A stretch of 26,140 bases of DNA from Comamonadaceae bacterium (GCA_947377705.1 CANCGU010000009.1:1-26140), one strand, 5' to 3'. Positions 14,392 to 22,857 are shown, counted from the stretch's first letter. Notes: a model not told the origin generated them from the letters alone. Numbers and translations: made by a program.

Positions 14392-15897
14392 TCATGGTTT
14401 TGTCATAAATTCAAATGACCAAGAGGCTTTTTGCCACGACAGCGTTTCTTGTTTGAGCAAATGCGCCGATTGTGGAAAGTCGCTGACCCAAGTCTCAGGT
14501 GCGGTGAGGGTGATGCGTTTTTTATGTTCGTCGCATTGCAAAGTTAACGCGGTGTATTGCGGATCTTTTCGTGCGTGACACACGATGAGACTGAGGCGCA
14601 AAGCCATCAACATCTTGGCAAATTCGTTTTCTACTAACTCAATTTCGAGTTTTTTCAGCTTGCCGCGTTGGCCTAAGATGAGCAAGCCTAAGCGGTGGAG
14701 TTCAGGCATGCTGAACCCCACCAAGTCGGCGTTGTCTAGTATGTAGGCGCCGTGCTTGTGATAGTCGCTGTGCGAAATGGCGACACCCACCTCATGCAAT
14801 TGTGCAGCCCAGCTCAGTTTGCGACATAAGCGGTTGATTTGTTGGACATCCTCTTTGCCCTTTGGGTACATGGATTGCAACCACTGCAATGCAACGCTGC
14901 CCACGCGTTGACCTTGCTCGGTATCTACCGAAAACTTCACAGCTAAGCGTTGCACAGACAAATCTCGCGTGTCCGTGCTGTGGTCTTCACGCTCCACCAT
15001 TTCAAACAACACGCCATGGCGCAAAGCACCTTGCGCGACATGCAGTGTGTCGATTTTCAAAAGTGTCATCAGTGCACGTAAGACGCTTACCCCGCCACCA
15101 ATCACTGCGCGTCGGTCATCTTTCAGACCTTCGAGTTGAACTTTGCTGGCGTTGCCTGAGCGTACCAAGCACTTCACCAGCCAGTCCAGTCCGCTCATGC
15201 TAATTTCTTCTTCAGGAAAGCCTGAGAGTGCCAAAATTTCTGCGACTGCGCCTACGGTGCCAGAGGCTCCGTAGGCCTTGTTCCATTGGTTGCGTGGGTA
15301 AGCTGTTAGGGCCTCTTCCAACACCGCTTGTGCGGCAATCTCAGCTCGGTAAAAAGCCTGCTCAGTAAAGTCCCCATTGGGAAAGTACGCCATTGACCAT
15401 GTGACGCTGCCCACTCGAAAAGACGCTTTCTCGGCTGCTTCCAAGCCATGTCCAAGCACCAGTTCGGTAGACCGTCCGCCAATGTCAATCACCAAACGGG
15501 GCTCGTTGTCGCTGGGTAGCAAATGGGCCACACCTTGGTAAATCAGGCGTGCTTCTTCTGTGCCTGCAATAACCTCGATGGGAAACCCCAGAATCTCGCA
15601 ACCACGCTTTAGAAATTCTTCACGGTTCTTAGCTTCTCGCAACGTTTGTGTGGCGACGGCACGCACCTGTGATTTTTTGAAACCAGACAATCGCTCAGCA
15701 AAGCGTGCCAAACAATCCCAGCCGCGTTGCATGGCCTCGTCGGTGAGGTTGCGGTCAGCATCTAGCCCATTGCCTAGACGGACTGTTTCCTTGAGGTAGG
15801 CCACGCGTTGAATTTGACCGTGGTCATAACGACCGATTTCAAGACGAAAACTGTTTGAGCCCAAATCAATGGCTGCGAGGAGGGTGCCGTGTTTCAT
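14392..15897 (-). CDS. ppx: Exopolyphosphatase (Ppx/GppA family)
   Basis: Hydrolyses terminal phosphates from polyphosphate, and in some members pppGpp. The 501-residue product carries the actin-like ATPase-fold signatures of the family: LAAIDLGSNSFRLEIGR at the start, the catalytic-glutamate region VIAGTEEARLIYQGV, VIDIGGRSTELVLG, and YGASGTVGAVAEI. A C-terminal HD-like helical half follows (LSWAAQLHEVGVAISHSDYHKHGAYILDN). Length matches Ppx (513 in E. coli) rather than the shorter Ppx1 type. The ATG at 15897 opens directly onto the conserved block, though no clear ribosome binding site precedes it. Upstream, TTGACA (15938-15933) and TAAACA (15917-15912), 15 bases apart, could be a promoter. 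It lies convergent to ppk-sixA, with the histone-like gene between, so synthesis and breakdown of polyphosphate are encoded side by side. Confidence 0.92.
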   Translation of the reverse strand: MKHGTLLAAIDLGSNSFRLEIGRYDHGQIQRVAYLKETVRLGNGLDADRNLTDEAMQRGWDCLARFAERLSGFKKSQVRAVATQTLREAKNREEFLKRGCEILGFPIEVIAGTEEARLIYQGVAHLLPSDNEPRLVIDIGGRSTELVLGHGLEAAEKASFRVGSVTWSMAYFPNGDFTEQAFYRAEIAAQAVLEEALTAYPRNQWNKAYGASGTVGAVAEILALSGFPEEEISMSGLDWLVKCLVRSGNASKVQLEGLKDDRRAVIGGGVSVLRALMTLLKIDTLHVAQGALRHGVLFEMVEREDHSTDTRDLSVQRLAVKFSVDTEQGQRVGSVALQWLQSMYPKGKEDVQQINRLCRKLSWAAQLHEVGVAISHSDYHKHGAYILDNADLVGFSMPELHRLGLLILGQRGKLKKLEIELVENEFAKMLMALRLSLIVCHARKDPQYTALTLQCDEHKKRITLTAPETWVSDFPQSAHLLKQETLSWQKASWSFEFMTKP

Positions 15898-15931
15898 GAA
15901 AACGATATTACTGTTTATTCGTGACGAAATT

Positions 15932-15949
15932 GTGTCAAAGATGTGTCAG
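15932..15949 (+). promoter_or_regulatory. Pho-box-like TGTCA direct repeat, orientation opposite to both neighbouring genes
   Basis: GTGTCAA (15932-15938), spacer AGAT, and GTGTCAG (15943-15949) repeat at the 11-base PhoB period, each unit matching 5 of 7 consensus positions. It points along the plus strand, whereas both flanking genes (ppx and the LRR-kinase) are on the minus strand, so it cannot be a normal activating site for either. It covers the possible -35 of ppx and could act as an operator, or be chance. Confidence 0.3.
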
Positions 15950-15987
15950 ATGTGGCTATGGCAAATACTTGTTCCGAGTTTGACGGT

Positions 15988-17313
15988 TTAAACGGCTAAC
16001 TGTTCAAGCTTGGCGCATACCTCTGCCAAACTGGGGCGCTTCGCGGGTACATCGCATAAGCACAGCAGCGCAAATCGCACCAAGGCTTGGTGATGCGTGA
16101 GATGGCTTGGCGTTGCATCGCACTGCAAAGCCAACTCCTCCAGCAGGCAACCCAAGGCACGTACTTCGAGTTTTTCTAAGCCTTGTGCACGTGCTGTGTT
16201 CGTCACATCAAAAAACGCAGCAGCACCAAAGTCACTCAACAAAGCGGCACCTTCAAGCGTGTGCAAGATGTTGTGCGCGTACAAGTCGCCATGCGTGATG
16301 CCGCGTGCGTGCAAGTGTTGAGTGACTGATGCAATGCCACGCGCCATGCGTAGCGCGATGGGCCAGCCAAAGCGTTGGCGTGGGGCGTACACATCGCGCG
16401 TGCAAGTCTCAAGGCTTGGCGGTCCAGCGAGGTTGCCAAACTCAGGTGCAATCAGCGGCATGACCAAGGCTTGTGTGTCTTGCGGATGATCGGTCACACG
16501 CCCCATGGCTGACACCAAATGCGGGTGCACGCCTGCGTGCATGCAAGCGGCCATTTCGCAATCGGGCAAACCATCGCTGGTGACGGTGCCTTTGAACAGC
16601 TTGACGGCGACCGCTTGATCATCCTCGCCTGTGCGCAACACGGCTTGGTGAATCACCCCCGAAGCACCTTCGCCCAGCTGGTGTTGCAGTTGCAAGCGTG
16701 ACCATGCAATGCTCGGTGTGGGGGTATTGGCCAAGGCTTGTGTTTCAAGCGCTTGTGTAAACGGGTTGCCAGCAAACGCCAACCACGTGAGACGGGGCAG
16801 TTGCAGCAGCCACTCAGGGAACTCCGTCAGTTGGTTCGCCGAAACGCGCAGCAGCTCTAAGCCTGCGCAGTTCGCCAGTTCTGGCGGCAATGCGCTTAGC
16901 TGATTGCCTGCCAGCATGAGCTTTTGCAGCTGCGCACATTGCCCTATTTCAGCGGGCAATGCGGTGAGCGCGTTGTCCGTCAAGATGAGCCAGCGCAGCA
17001 GTGGTGGCAATGCTTTGGGCGACGCTTGCGCAATGCGATTGGCTTTGAACCCCACCATGCGCAGCTGCTGGCATTGGCCCAGCACTTCGGGCAGTTCGGT
17101 GAATAGGTTGTCGGAGCAAAAAATCACGCGCAGCTGGTGCAGGCGTGGCAAGTCCTCGGGCAGCGCATTCAGCTGGTTGCCAGATAAATCTAAGATTTCC
17201 AACGAGTCGGCCAGCTCAAAAATTTCGCGTGGAAAGTCGGTCAAGCCGCAGCGCAGTTGCAAGCGCTGAAGGCCTTGGAGTTCACCGCTGCGCAGTTGAT
17301 TTAGGGTGTGCAT
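15988..17313 (-). CDS. Leucine-rich-repeat protein with C-terminal eukaryotic-like protein kinase
   Basis: A 441-residue soluble protein. Residues about 16-185 are six to seven leucine-rich repeats of about 23 residues (for example LEILDLSGNQLNALPEDL and LQKLMLAGNQLSALPPEL). Residues about 205-441 form a compact Ser/Thr-kinase-like domain with the glycine loop LGEGASGV (213-220), the ATP lysine K238 in VAVKLFK, E253 as candidate helix-C glutamate, HGDLYAHN (341-348, catalytic Asp343) and DFG (361-363). The catalytic loop lacks the Arg of HRD and the Lys after D, and has Gly and Tyr there, so it may be an atypical kinase, but the metal- and ATP-binding residues are present. It follows chrA by 9 bases and is the last gene of the minus-strand run. 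No membrane segment is visible. The substrate is unknown. Confidence 0.85.
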   Translation of the reverse strand: MHTLNQLRSGELQGLQRLQLRCGLTDFPREIFELADSLEILDLSGNQLNALPEDLPRLHQLRVIFCSDNLFTELPEVLGQCQQLRMVGFKANRIAQASPKALPPLLRWLILTDNALTALPAEIGQCAQLQKLMLAGNQLSALPPELANCAGLELLRVSANQLTEFPEWLLQLPRLTWLAFAGNPFTQALETQALANTPTPSIAWSRLQLQHQLGEGASGVIHQAVLRTGEDDQAVAVKLFKGTVTSDGLPDCEMAACMHAGVHPHLVSAMGRVTDHPQDTQALVMPLIAPEFGNLAGPPSLETCTRDVYAPRQRFGWPIALRMARGIASVTQHLHARGITHGDLYAHNILHTLEGAALLSDFGAAAFFDVTNTARAQGLEKLEVRALGCLLEELALQCDATPSHLTHHQALVRFALLCLCDVPAKRPSLAEVCAKLEQLAV

Positions 17314-17322
17314 GGCTATTTC

Positions 17323-18699
17323 TTAGAGCTGCAACAGTTTGACGGCCAAGCCAATCAAGGCGCACAAGCCAATGACTTGCATGACGCTGCGTTTGTATTT
17401 GAACAGCGCCAAGGCAGCACCCACGGCAATCAAGGCCGAGCGCACCTCAAACGCACCTGCAAAGCCCTGGGGCCATAACAAGTGGTAGCCAAAAAATAAG
17501 GCAAGGTTCAGGATCACCCCGACCACGGCGGCGGTGATGGCGGTGAGCGGGGCGGTGAACTTGAGGTTGTGGTGTGTGCTCTCTACCAGCGGGCCGCCCG
17601 CCAAGATGAAGATGAACGAGGGCAAAAATGTGAACCACGTCACCAAGCACGCGGCCAGTGCCCCTGCGGCAAACATGCTCTCAGGACCGAGCAGGGCTTT
17701 GACGTAGCCGCCGATGAACGCCACAAAGGCCACCACCATGATGAGCGGGCCGGGCGTGGTTTCGCCCAACGCCAAACCGTCCATCATTTGTGTCGTCGTG
17801 ACCCAGCCAAACTGGCTGACCGCACCTTGGTACACATAGGGCAACACGGCGTACGCCCCGCCAAATGTGAGCAAGGCCGCTTTGGTAAAGAACCAACCCA
17901 TTTGCGTGAAGCTGTGTTCCCAACCAAACACTGCGTAAAGCACGCCCATGGGTACTCCCCACAACACGGCGCCCGCGCACAGCACTTGCGCCAGACCTGC
18001 GAAGCTGAACTGAGCGTGCGCCGGTGTTGGCGTGTGGTCGTCAATCAAAGCAGGCCCGTACGACTTGTTGGACGCGCCATTCCCACCGCCCGTTTGAAAG
18101 GTGTTGGGCGACACGCGGCCACCCAGATAACCCACCGCCGCTGCAGCCGCCACGATGATCGGGAAGGGCAGATCAAGCGCAAAGATGGCAGTAAACGATG
18201 CAGCAGCGATGGCCCACAGCACGTGGTTCTTCAAAGCACGCGAACCAATGCGATGCGCCGCTTGCACCACGATGGCCGTGACCGCGGGCTTGATGCCAAA
18301 GAACAAACCCGCCACCCAAGGCACATCGCCAAAAGCGATGTAAACCCACGACAGCGCAATGAGGATAGCCAACGATGGCAACACAAACAAAGCACCCGCC
18401 ACCACGCCGCCCCAGCGCTTGTGCATGAGCCAACCGATGTAAGTGACCAGCTGCTGCGCTTCAGGGCCGGGCAACACCATGCAGTAGTTGAGCGCGTGCA
18501 AAAAGCGGCGCTCTGACAGCCAACGGCGGCGCTCCACCAACTCTTGGTGCAAGATGGCGATTTGCCCCGCAGGCCCGCCAAAGCTGATGAAACCGAGCTT
18601 GAGCCAAAACCAAAAAGCTTCAGCCATGCTCACGGCTGCGGGGGCTTGCAGGTCTGCTGCGTGGTTGTGCGTGGTCGTGTTGTGTGAGGCTTGGGTCAT
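17323..18699 (-). CDS. chrA: Chromate transporter family protein (ChrA)
   Basis: A 458-residue CHR-superfamily inner-membrane protein of the long, two-domain type. The first half has GFISFGGPAGQIAILHQEL and LPGPEAQQLVTYIGW; the second, homologous half has LTFGGAYAVLPYVYQ and LGETTPGPLIMVVAFVAFIGG. About ten to twelve hydrophobic segments are visible, with a hydrophilic linker near residues 205-235. Characterised members export chromate in exchange for, or together with, other ions, and family members have been linked to sulfate-like anions. Whether this copy confers chromate resistance cannot be told. The ATG at 18699 lies 12 bases after the mnmC-like stop, and the LRR-kinase gene follows 9 bases on, so it is embedded in a polycistronic run. 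Confidence 0.88.
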   Translation of the reverse strand: MTQASHNTTTHNHAADLQAPAAVSMAEAFWFWLKLGFISFGGPAGQIAILHQELVERRRWLSERRFLHALNYCMVLPGPEAQQLVTYIGWLMHKRWGGVVAGALFVLPSLAILIALSWVYIAFGDVPWVAGLFFGIKPAVTAIVVQAAHRIGSRALKNHVLWAIAAASFTAIFALDLPFPIIVAAAAAVGYLGGRVSPNTFQTGGGNGASNKSYGPALIDDHTPTPAHAQFSFAGLAQVLCAGAVLWGVPMGVLYAVFGWEHSFTQMGWFFTKAALLTFGGAYAVLPYVYQGAVSQFGWVTTTQMMDGLALGETTPGPLIMVVAFVAFIGGYVKALLGPESMFAAGALAACLVTWFTFLPSFIFILAGGPLVESTHHNLKFTAPLTAITAAVVGVILNLALFFGYHLLWPQGFAGAFEVRSALIAVGAALALFKYKRSVMQVIGLCALIGLAVKLLQL

Positions 18700-18711
18700 G
18701 TGCGTGTGTGT

Positions 18712-20337
18712 TCAAGCTTTAGGCTTGAAGCGTGTGGCCTCTAAAAATTTAGCCAACCGTGCTTCGATGGGCAGCGGCTCGCCATGCCACTGCGCGGCCA
18801 ACAATTCGCCGCAGAGCAAACCCAGCGTCAAACCGCGCGAGCCCATGGCCGTGTTCATGTACAAGCCCTTGGGCGCGTTAGGGACGTGGCCCGTCATGGG
18901 CAAGCGGTCGTGCACGCCGCAGCGCACACTGGCCCAGCCGTGCACGCGTGGGGTGGCCGTGCCTACGGTGGCAAACAAGGGCGCGAGTGCAGCCGCAGTG
19001 TCTGGTTCTAAAGCCTGCAAGCGTTCTAAGTTTTCGGCATGGTCTGCGTCTAGCAAACGCGCATCGCTGTGGATGCGGTCGTAGGTGGCACCCGTGTACC
19101 AAGCAGGCCCATGGGTTGACGCGATGTTGTGCACAAAGCTGCCATTGCCGTTGACGGGTGTGGCGGGCATGGGCGAACCGTCAGCCACATGAGGCACATC
19201 GGCCATCAAGCCCCAAGACACTTGGCCGCGCAGTGGGTTGATGCGCGGGCTGCTGCCGTCAAGCGTTGCGGTGGCGATCAGCGCGGCAGAACCGGGGCCA
19301 GCAGCCAACACCACGCGTGCGGATTGGGCGAGCACCTGCTTGCCTTGCAGCACTTGCCAAGCCGAAGCTGCCTTGTTGCTTGTGACGCACGTCAACGCAT
19401 CCGCCCTCGCGTTGCCTTGCCAACGAATGTTTGGATGGTTCAGCAGGGCACGCACCAAGAGCGCGGGCCGCAGCCACGCACCGCGTGGATGCCAATACGC
19501 ATCGTCGGGGGCGGGCGGTGGTGCTTGGCGTGTCCAGTCGTTGGCGGTGTGGGCGTGTTCTGCCAGCCAGCTCAGCGGCACGCCACCGCGTCGTGTTTTG
19601 CCGGGCAAGCGGCGTTCGCGCACGCCGGTGCTGCCCCATTCAACGCCCTCGGTCAGTAGCCCGCGCATGGTGTGCGTCATGAGGCGCAAGCCTGCACGGG
19701 AGAGGCGTGACACGCCGCTGTCGTCATGCGAGGTGTGCGGGGCCACTACGCCCACGGGCAGGCCTGATGCACCGGCGGCAGGTTCGGCGCCCGCATCAAG
19801 TACGGTGACTTGCCAGCCGCGCTCGGCCAGTGCGCGTGCGGTGCCTGCCCCTGCAATGCCTGCGCCAATGACGGTCACGGTGCGCTCATGCAACGCAGCG
19901 GTATCCGCCGGTGTTTGGCAAGGGCCGGTGGTGTGGGCGCTCAGCAGGTCTGCAAACTCTGGCCAGTCGTCATGTGTGCCCACGCAAAGGGTCAGCATCA
20001 ACCCAGCATCGGGAGCGTGAGAAGGTTGATCGCTTGGGCTATGGCTTGCATTCAGCGCAAAACGCAAGCGGTGTATGCCGGGCAACAAGCCCCAGCATTG
20101 CTCGGCCAGTTGTTGGGCGAGGGGCCATAGGTCGGGGTGGGTAGCCGCCGTGTTGAGCAGCGCATCCGATTGCAAGGGCTGCGTGGTGTGCGCCACCACA
20201 TGCAAGTGTGTGGGGCGTGCGCTATCCATCGCCCAGTCGTGCCACAGACGTAGAAAAGCCAGCTCGTCAAAGCTGGCTTGGGTGTGGCACCAGCTGTTGC
20301 AGCCGTGCCATGAACGCGCTTCTTGCGGACGAACCAC
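18712..20337 (-). CDS. mnmC: MnmC-like FAD oxidoreductase with degenerate N-terminal methyltransferase domain
   Basis: In complete MnmC the FAD domain removes the carboxymethyl group from cmnm5(s2)U34 of tRNA, and an N-terminal SAM domain then methylates the product. This 541-residue protein has an intact FAD half: VIGAGIAGAGTARALAERGW (157-176), SGLPVGVVAPH, PLRGQVSW, and the C-terminal motifs ASVRCGVHDRLPMTGHV and GSRGLTLGLLCGELLA. The first 150 residues still align by pattern with the methyltransferase half (LHVVAHTTQPLQSDAL, PGIHRLRF). The SAM-binding glycine motif ETGFGLG is gone, and so is the downstream DGFAPAKNP region, leaving about 150 residues instead of 245. The start is GTG 20337, the only good choice because an in-frame stop lies 10 bases upstream. 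It begins 9 bases after yggX. Confidence 0.8.
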   Translation of the reverse strand: MVRPQEARSWHGCNSWCHTQASFDELAFLRLWHDWAMDSARPTHLHVVAHTTQPLQSDALLNTAATHPDLWPLAQQLAEQCWGLLPGIHRLRFALNASHSPSDQPSHAPDAGLMLTLCVGTHDDWPEFADLLSAHTTGPCQTPADTAALHERTVTVIGAGIAGAGTARALAERGWQVTVLDAGAEPAAGASGLPVGVVAPHTSHDDSGVSRLSRAGLRLMTHTMRGLLTEGVEWGSTGVRERRLPGKTRRGGVPLSWLAEHAHTANDWTRQAPPPAPDDAYWHPRGAWLRPALLVRALLNHPNIRWQGNARADALTCVTSNKAASAWQVLQGKQVLAQSARVVLAAGPGSAALIATATLDGSSPRINPLRGQVSWGLMADVPHVADGSPMPATPVNGNGSFVHNIASTHGPAWYTGATYDRIHSDARLLDADHAENLERLQALEPDTAAALAPLFATVGTATPRVHGWASVRCGVHDRLPMTGHVPNAPKGLYMNTAMGSRGLTLGLLCGELLAAQWHGEPLPIEARLAKFLEATRFKPKA

Positions 20338-20346
20338 GCGGCGGGC

Positions 20347-20619
20347 TTAAGGGCTTGGGGGCACGTAGCCTTGCACCGCGTCAGCGCCTTCGCCAAAGAA
20401 ATGTTTTTCCATTTGACGCTTGAGGTATTCGCGGGCGCGCAGGTCAGCCAAGTTCAAACGGTTTTCGTTGACCAGCATGGTTTGTTGCTTGATCCACTCG
20501 GCCCACGCTTGTTTGCTGATGCTTTCATAAATGCGCTTGCCCAGCTCGCCTGGGTACGGTGGCAAATCAAGGCCCTCTGCTTCGGTGCCGAGTTTGATGC
20601 AGTGAACGGTGCGTGACAT
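20347..20619 (-). CDS. yggX: Fe(2+)-trafficking / oxidative damage protection protein YggX
   Basis: A 90-residue protein matching the YggX family over its full length: [10 protein letters not shown] with the conserved cysteine C7, [43 protein letters not shown] and [14 protein letters not shown]. YggX binds ferrous iron and protects iron-sulfur enzymes against oxidative damage; the E. coli gene sits next to mutY. Here it is 54 bases downstream of the cysteine-dioxygenase/rhodanese gene and 9 bases ahead of the mnmC-like gene, a sulfur and iron-sulfur flavoured context. The ribosome binding site is weak. Family call is very secure. Confidence 0.93.
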   Translation of the reverse strand: MSRTVHCIKLGTEAEGLDLPPYPGELGKRIYESISKQAWAEWIKQQTMLVNENRLNLADLRAREYLKRQMEKHFFGEGADAVQGYVPPSP

Positions 20620-20673
20620 GGTGATGTGCTTCTATGAATGTGGGTTGAAATTAGGGCAAGACTGTAGCAATGT

Positions 20674-22857
20674 TTAGATGACCTTGAAATGGTGCGTGCC
20701 ATCGCGTGCGAGTTGTTCCACCAAGCCATACTCCCAATCGAGGTAGCCTTGCATGGCCTCCACGGGGTTGTTGGTGCCCTCGTAGGGACGGCGGTAACGG
20801 TCCACGCGTTCGACGGCCATTTGGTGGTCGCCCGTTTGCAGTTTGTTACCCGCGGCGGCCCATGCCACATTGCCGCCTTCGAGCCACACCACGTCTACGC
20901 CCGCTTTGACCAAGGCTTGCACCTCAGCTACAGCGTAGCGCGAGACGCTGCCGTTTTGGCAGGTCAGCACATAGCGATAGCCTTTGTGCGCCTTCTTGAG
21001 CGACTCGGCAAGTTGTGTGCGCAAAACCCACCAAGCGTTGTGGATGTGGCCTTGGATGAACTGTGCGCTGGTGCTGAAGTCCAGCACCACGGTGTGGCTG
21101 TTGCGGTCGGCCTGCCACGTTTTGACTTGGGTTGCGTTCACGGCAGTAACTTTGCCTTGCGGCTCGGGCAAGCGCAACGGTGCGATGTCGGTGGTGTTGA
21201 AACTCTCCGCCGTTAAGCCTTGCAGCACATAGACCTCCCAGCCCATTTGGGCCAGCCACGAGGCCGACATGTTGGCGCGCACGCCATCGTCGTCGCACAG
21301 CACCAAACGTGCGCCGCGCACGGCGGCTTGGTGGTCGGTCTCTTGCACCAGTTGACCGCCGGGGGCGCTGCGTGCACCAGCCACATGGCCTGCTGCGTAT
21401 TCTTCTGGCGTGCGCACATCAAAGAAATATGTGGTGCGTGAGTTGTCAGCCAACCAGGTTTGCAACTCGTCCATGCGCACGCGCTTGACGCCTGCGCGGT
21501 AGGCCACAGACGTGGCGGTGGCGGCGGCTTGTTGGCGGGTGGCGTCGTCCACCACGGGGAAGCGGCGGTCTGCACCTTTGACCAGCTCTTGGCCTGCCAA
21601 GGTCCAGCCAATCGTGCCGTTGCGCAAGGCGCTCACGGGGTTGGGAATACCTGCGTTGATGAGCGACTGCGTGCCAATGATGCTGCGCGTGCGGCCCGCG
21701 CAGTTGACGATGATGCGCGTGGTCGCGTTGGGCGCGAGGGCGCGTGCGCGCAACACCAGCTCAGCCCCGGGCACGCTGATGCCGCTGGGGATGCTCATGG
21801 TTTGGTACTCGTCAAAACGGCGGGCGTCCATCACCACCACATTGGCTTTTGCATCGATGAGGGCTTTGACTTCTTGGGCCGACAACGAAGGCGTGTGGCG
21901 CTTGGACTCGACCAACTCACCAAACGATTTGCTGGGCACGTTGACATCGCGGAACACTTCACCGCCAGCATCTTGCCAGCCTTTCAAACCACCACTCAGC
22001 ACATGCACGTGCGTGTAGCCCATGCGTTTCAAGGTGCGTGCAGCGGACAGGGCGATGCCCTCGCCGTTGTCGTAGACCACGATGAAGGTGTCTAGGCGCG
22101 GGATGCGCGTCCACGCATCGGCCTCCATGCGGCCTAGTGGTAGGTTGGCGGCGAACAGTGGGTGGCACTGGGCAAACGGGTCTTCCTCGCGCACATCGAG
22201 GATGGCGATTTCTTGGCGTTGCAACAGGGTTTCACGAATTTGAGCGTAAGCAGCGAGGGGGAACTCAAGCGGCGCTTCCAACTTGGCGTTGCTGTAGCCA
22301 GAGATAAATTCTTTCACCGTACCGTCTTCATGGAACACATGGCGGCTCACCTTGCCAATGTTGGCGCCATAGACATGGATGCTGATGGAGGGTTGATCGG
22401 CCAAGGCATTCCACACACGGTGTACATCGCCGATGGTGGGCGATACCGCTTCCACATGACCAGCTTCAAGGCGTGTTTGCTCGGCGCTTGCCAGCCACTG
22501 GCCTTGTGCGTTTTTGGCAAAAGGTTGGCACAACTCCGCGCCGCGCAACATGCCAATCAAGCCCCACACGGTATGGTTGTGAATGGGGGTGGCTTGGCCC
22601 GGGCCCCACACAAAGCTCACCACCGAAAAACGGTCATCGGGGTCGGCATAGAGCAGGTATTGCTGGTAGCGCTCGGGGTTGGGCTGGGCGTAGTCGTCGG
22701 CCAGCCAGTCGTCGTGTGCAATCAGCTCTGCCAGCAGCGTTTGGCCTGTGGCCAAAATGGCGGCTTCGTCTTGGGTGCCTTTGAGCAAATCGTCCATTTG
22801 GGTGACGAACTTCTGTAAACGGGGCGTATCGGCGAGGTGTGGTGTGCGTAAAGGCAT
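20674..22857 (-). CDS. Cysteine dioxygenase-like cupin fused to four rhodanese domains
   Basis: A 727-residue multidomain cytoplasmic protein. Residues about 1-190 resemble cysteine dioxygenase: PIHNHTVWG supplies H93 and H95, DVHRVWN supplies H146 as the third iron ligand, and Gly99 sits where animal enzymes have the cross-linked Cys, as in other bacterial forms. Four rhodanese-like domains follow. The first (about 205-305) has Asp263 (YDNGEG) in the active-site position and is probably inactive. The other three have cysteines: C386 (VNCAGRTRS), C521 (LCDDDGVR) and C633 (LTCQNGSVSR). A role in cysteine or persulfide sulfur oxidation and transfer is inferred. The start at ATG 22857 (MPLRTPHLADT) has GAGA five bases upstream; a longer in-frame start at 22893 adds 12 untypical residues. 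It heads the five-gene minus-strand run and diverges from dsbB. Confidence 0.85.
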   Translation of the reverse strand: MPLRTPHLADTPRLQKFVTQMDDLLKGTQDEAAILATGQTLLAELIAHDDWLADDYAQPNPERYQQYLLYADPDDRFSVVSFVWGPGQATPIHNHTVWGLIGMLRGAELCQPFAKNAQGQWLASAEQTRLEAGHVEAVSPTIGDVHRVWNALADQPSISIHVYGANIGKVSRHVFHEDGTVKEFISGYSNAKLEAPLEFPLAAYAQIRETLLQRQEIAILDVREEDPFAQCHPLFAANLPLGRMEADAWTRIPRLDTFIVVYDNGEGIALSAARTLKRMGYTHVHVLSGGLKGWQDAGGEVFRDVNVPSKSFGELVESKRHTPSLSAQEVKALIDAKANVVVMDARRFDEYQTMSIPSGISVPGAELVLRARALAPNATTRIIVNCAGRTRSIIGTQSLINAGIPNPVSALRNGTIGWTLAGQELVKGADRRFPVVDDATRQQAAATATSVAYRAGVKRVRMDELQTWLADNSRTTYFFDVRTPEEYAAGHVAGARSAPGGQLVQETDHQAAVRGARLVLCDDDGVRANMSASWLAQMGWEVYVLQGLTAESFNTTDIAPLRLPEPQGKVTAVNATQVKTWQADRNSHTVVLDFSTSAQFIQGHIHNAWWVLRTQLAESLKKAHKGYRYVLTCQNGSVSRYAVAEVQALVKAGVDVVWLEGGNVAWAAAGNKLQTGDHQMAVERVDRYRRPYEGTNNPVEAMQGYLDWEYGLVEQLARDGTHHFKVI

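Noticed and set aside
17569..18516. Long plus-strand open frame of 315 codons opposite chrA
   Set aside because: It lies wholly antisense to a complete chrA with clear motifs. Its product is rich in His, Arg and Gln with no recognisable domain, as expected for a shadow frame in GC-rich DNA.
19238..20020. Plus-strand frame of 260 codons opposite the mnmC-like gene
   Set aside because: Antisense to the FAD domain; rich in Ala, Ser and Arg, no ribosome binding site or domain pattern seen.
20052..20396. Minus-strand frame of 114 codons spanning the yggX/mnmC junction
   Set aside because: It overlaps the end of yggX and the start of the mnmC-like gene in a different frame and matches no part of MnmC; considered as a frameshifted MnmC N-terminus and dismissed.
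21460..22818. Two plus-strand frames of 211 and 218 codons opposite the rhodanese fusion gene
   Set aside because: Both mirror a conserved multidomain gene; composition is typical of reverse-complement shadows.
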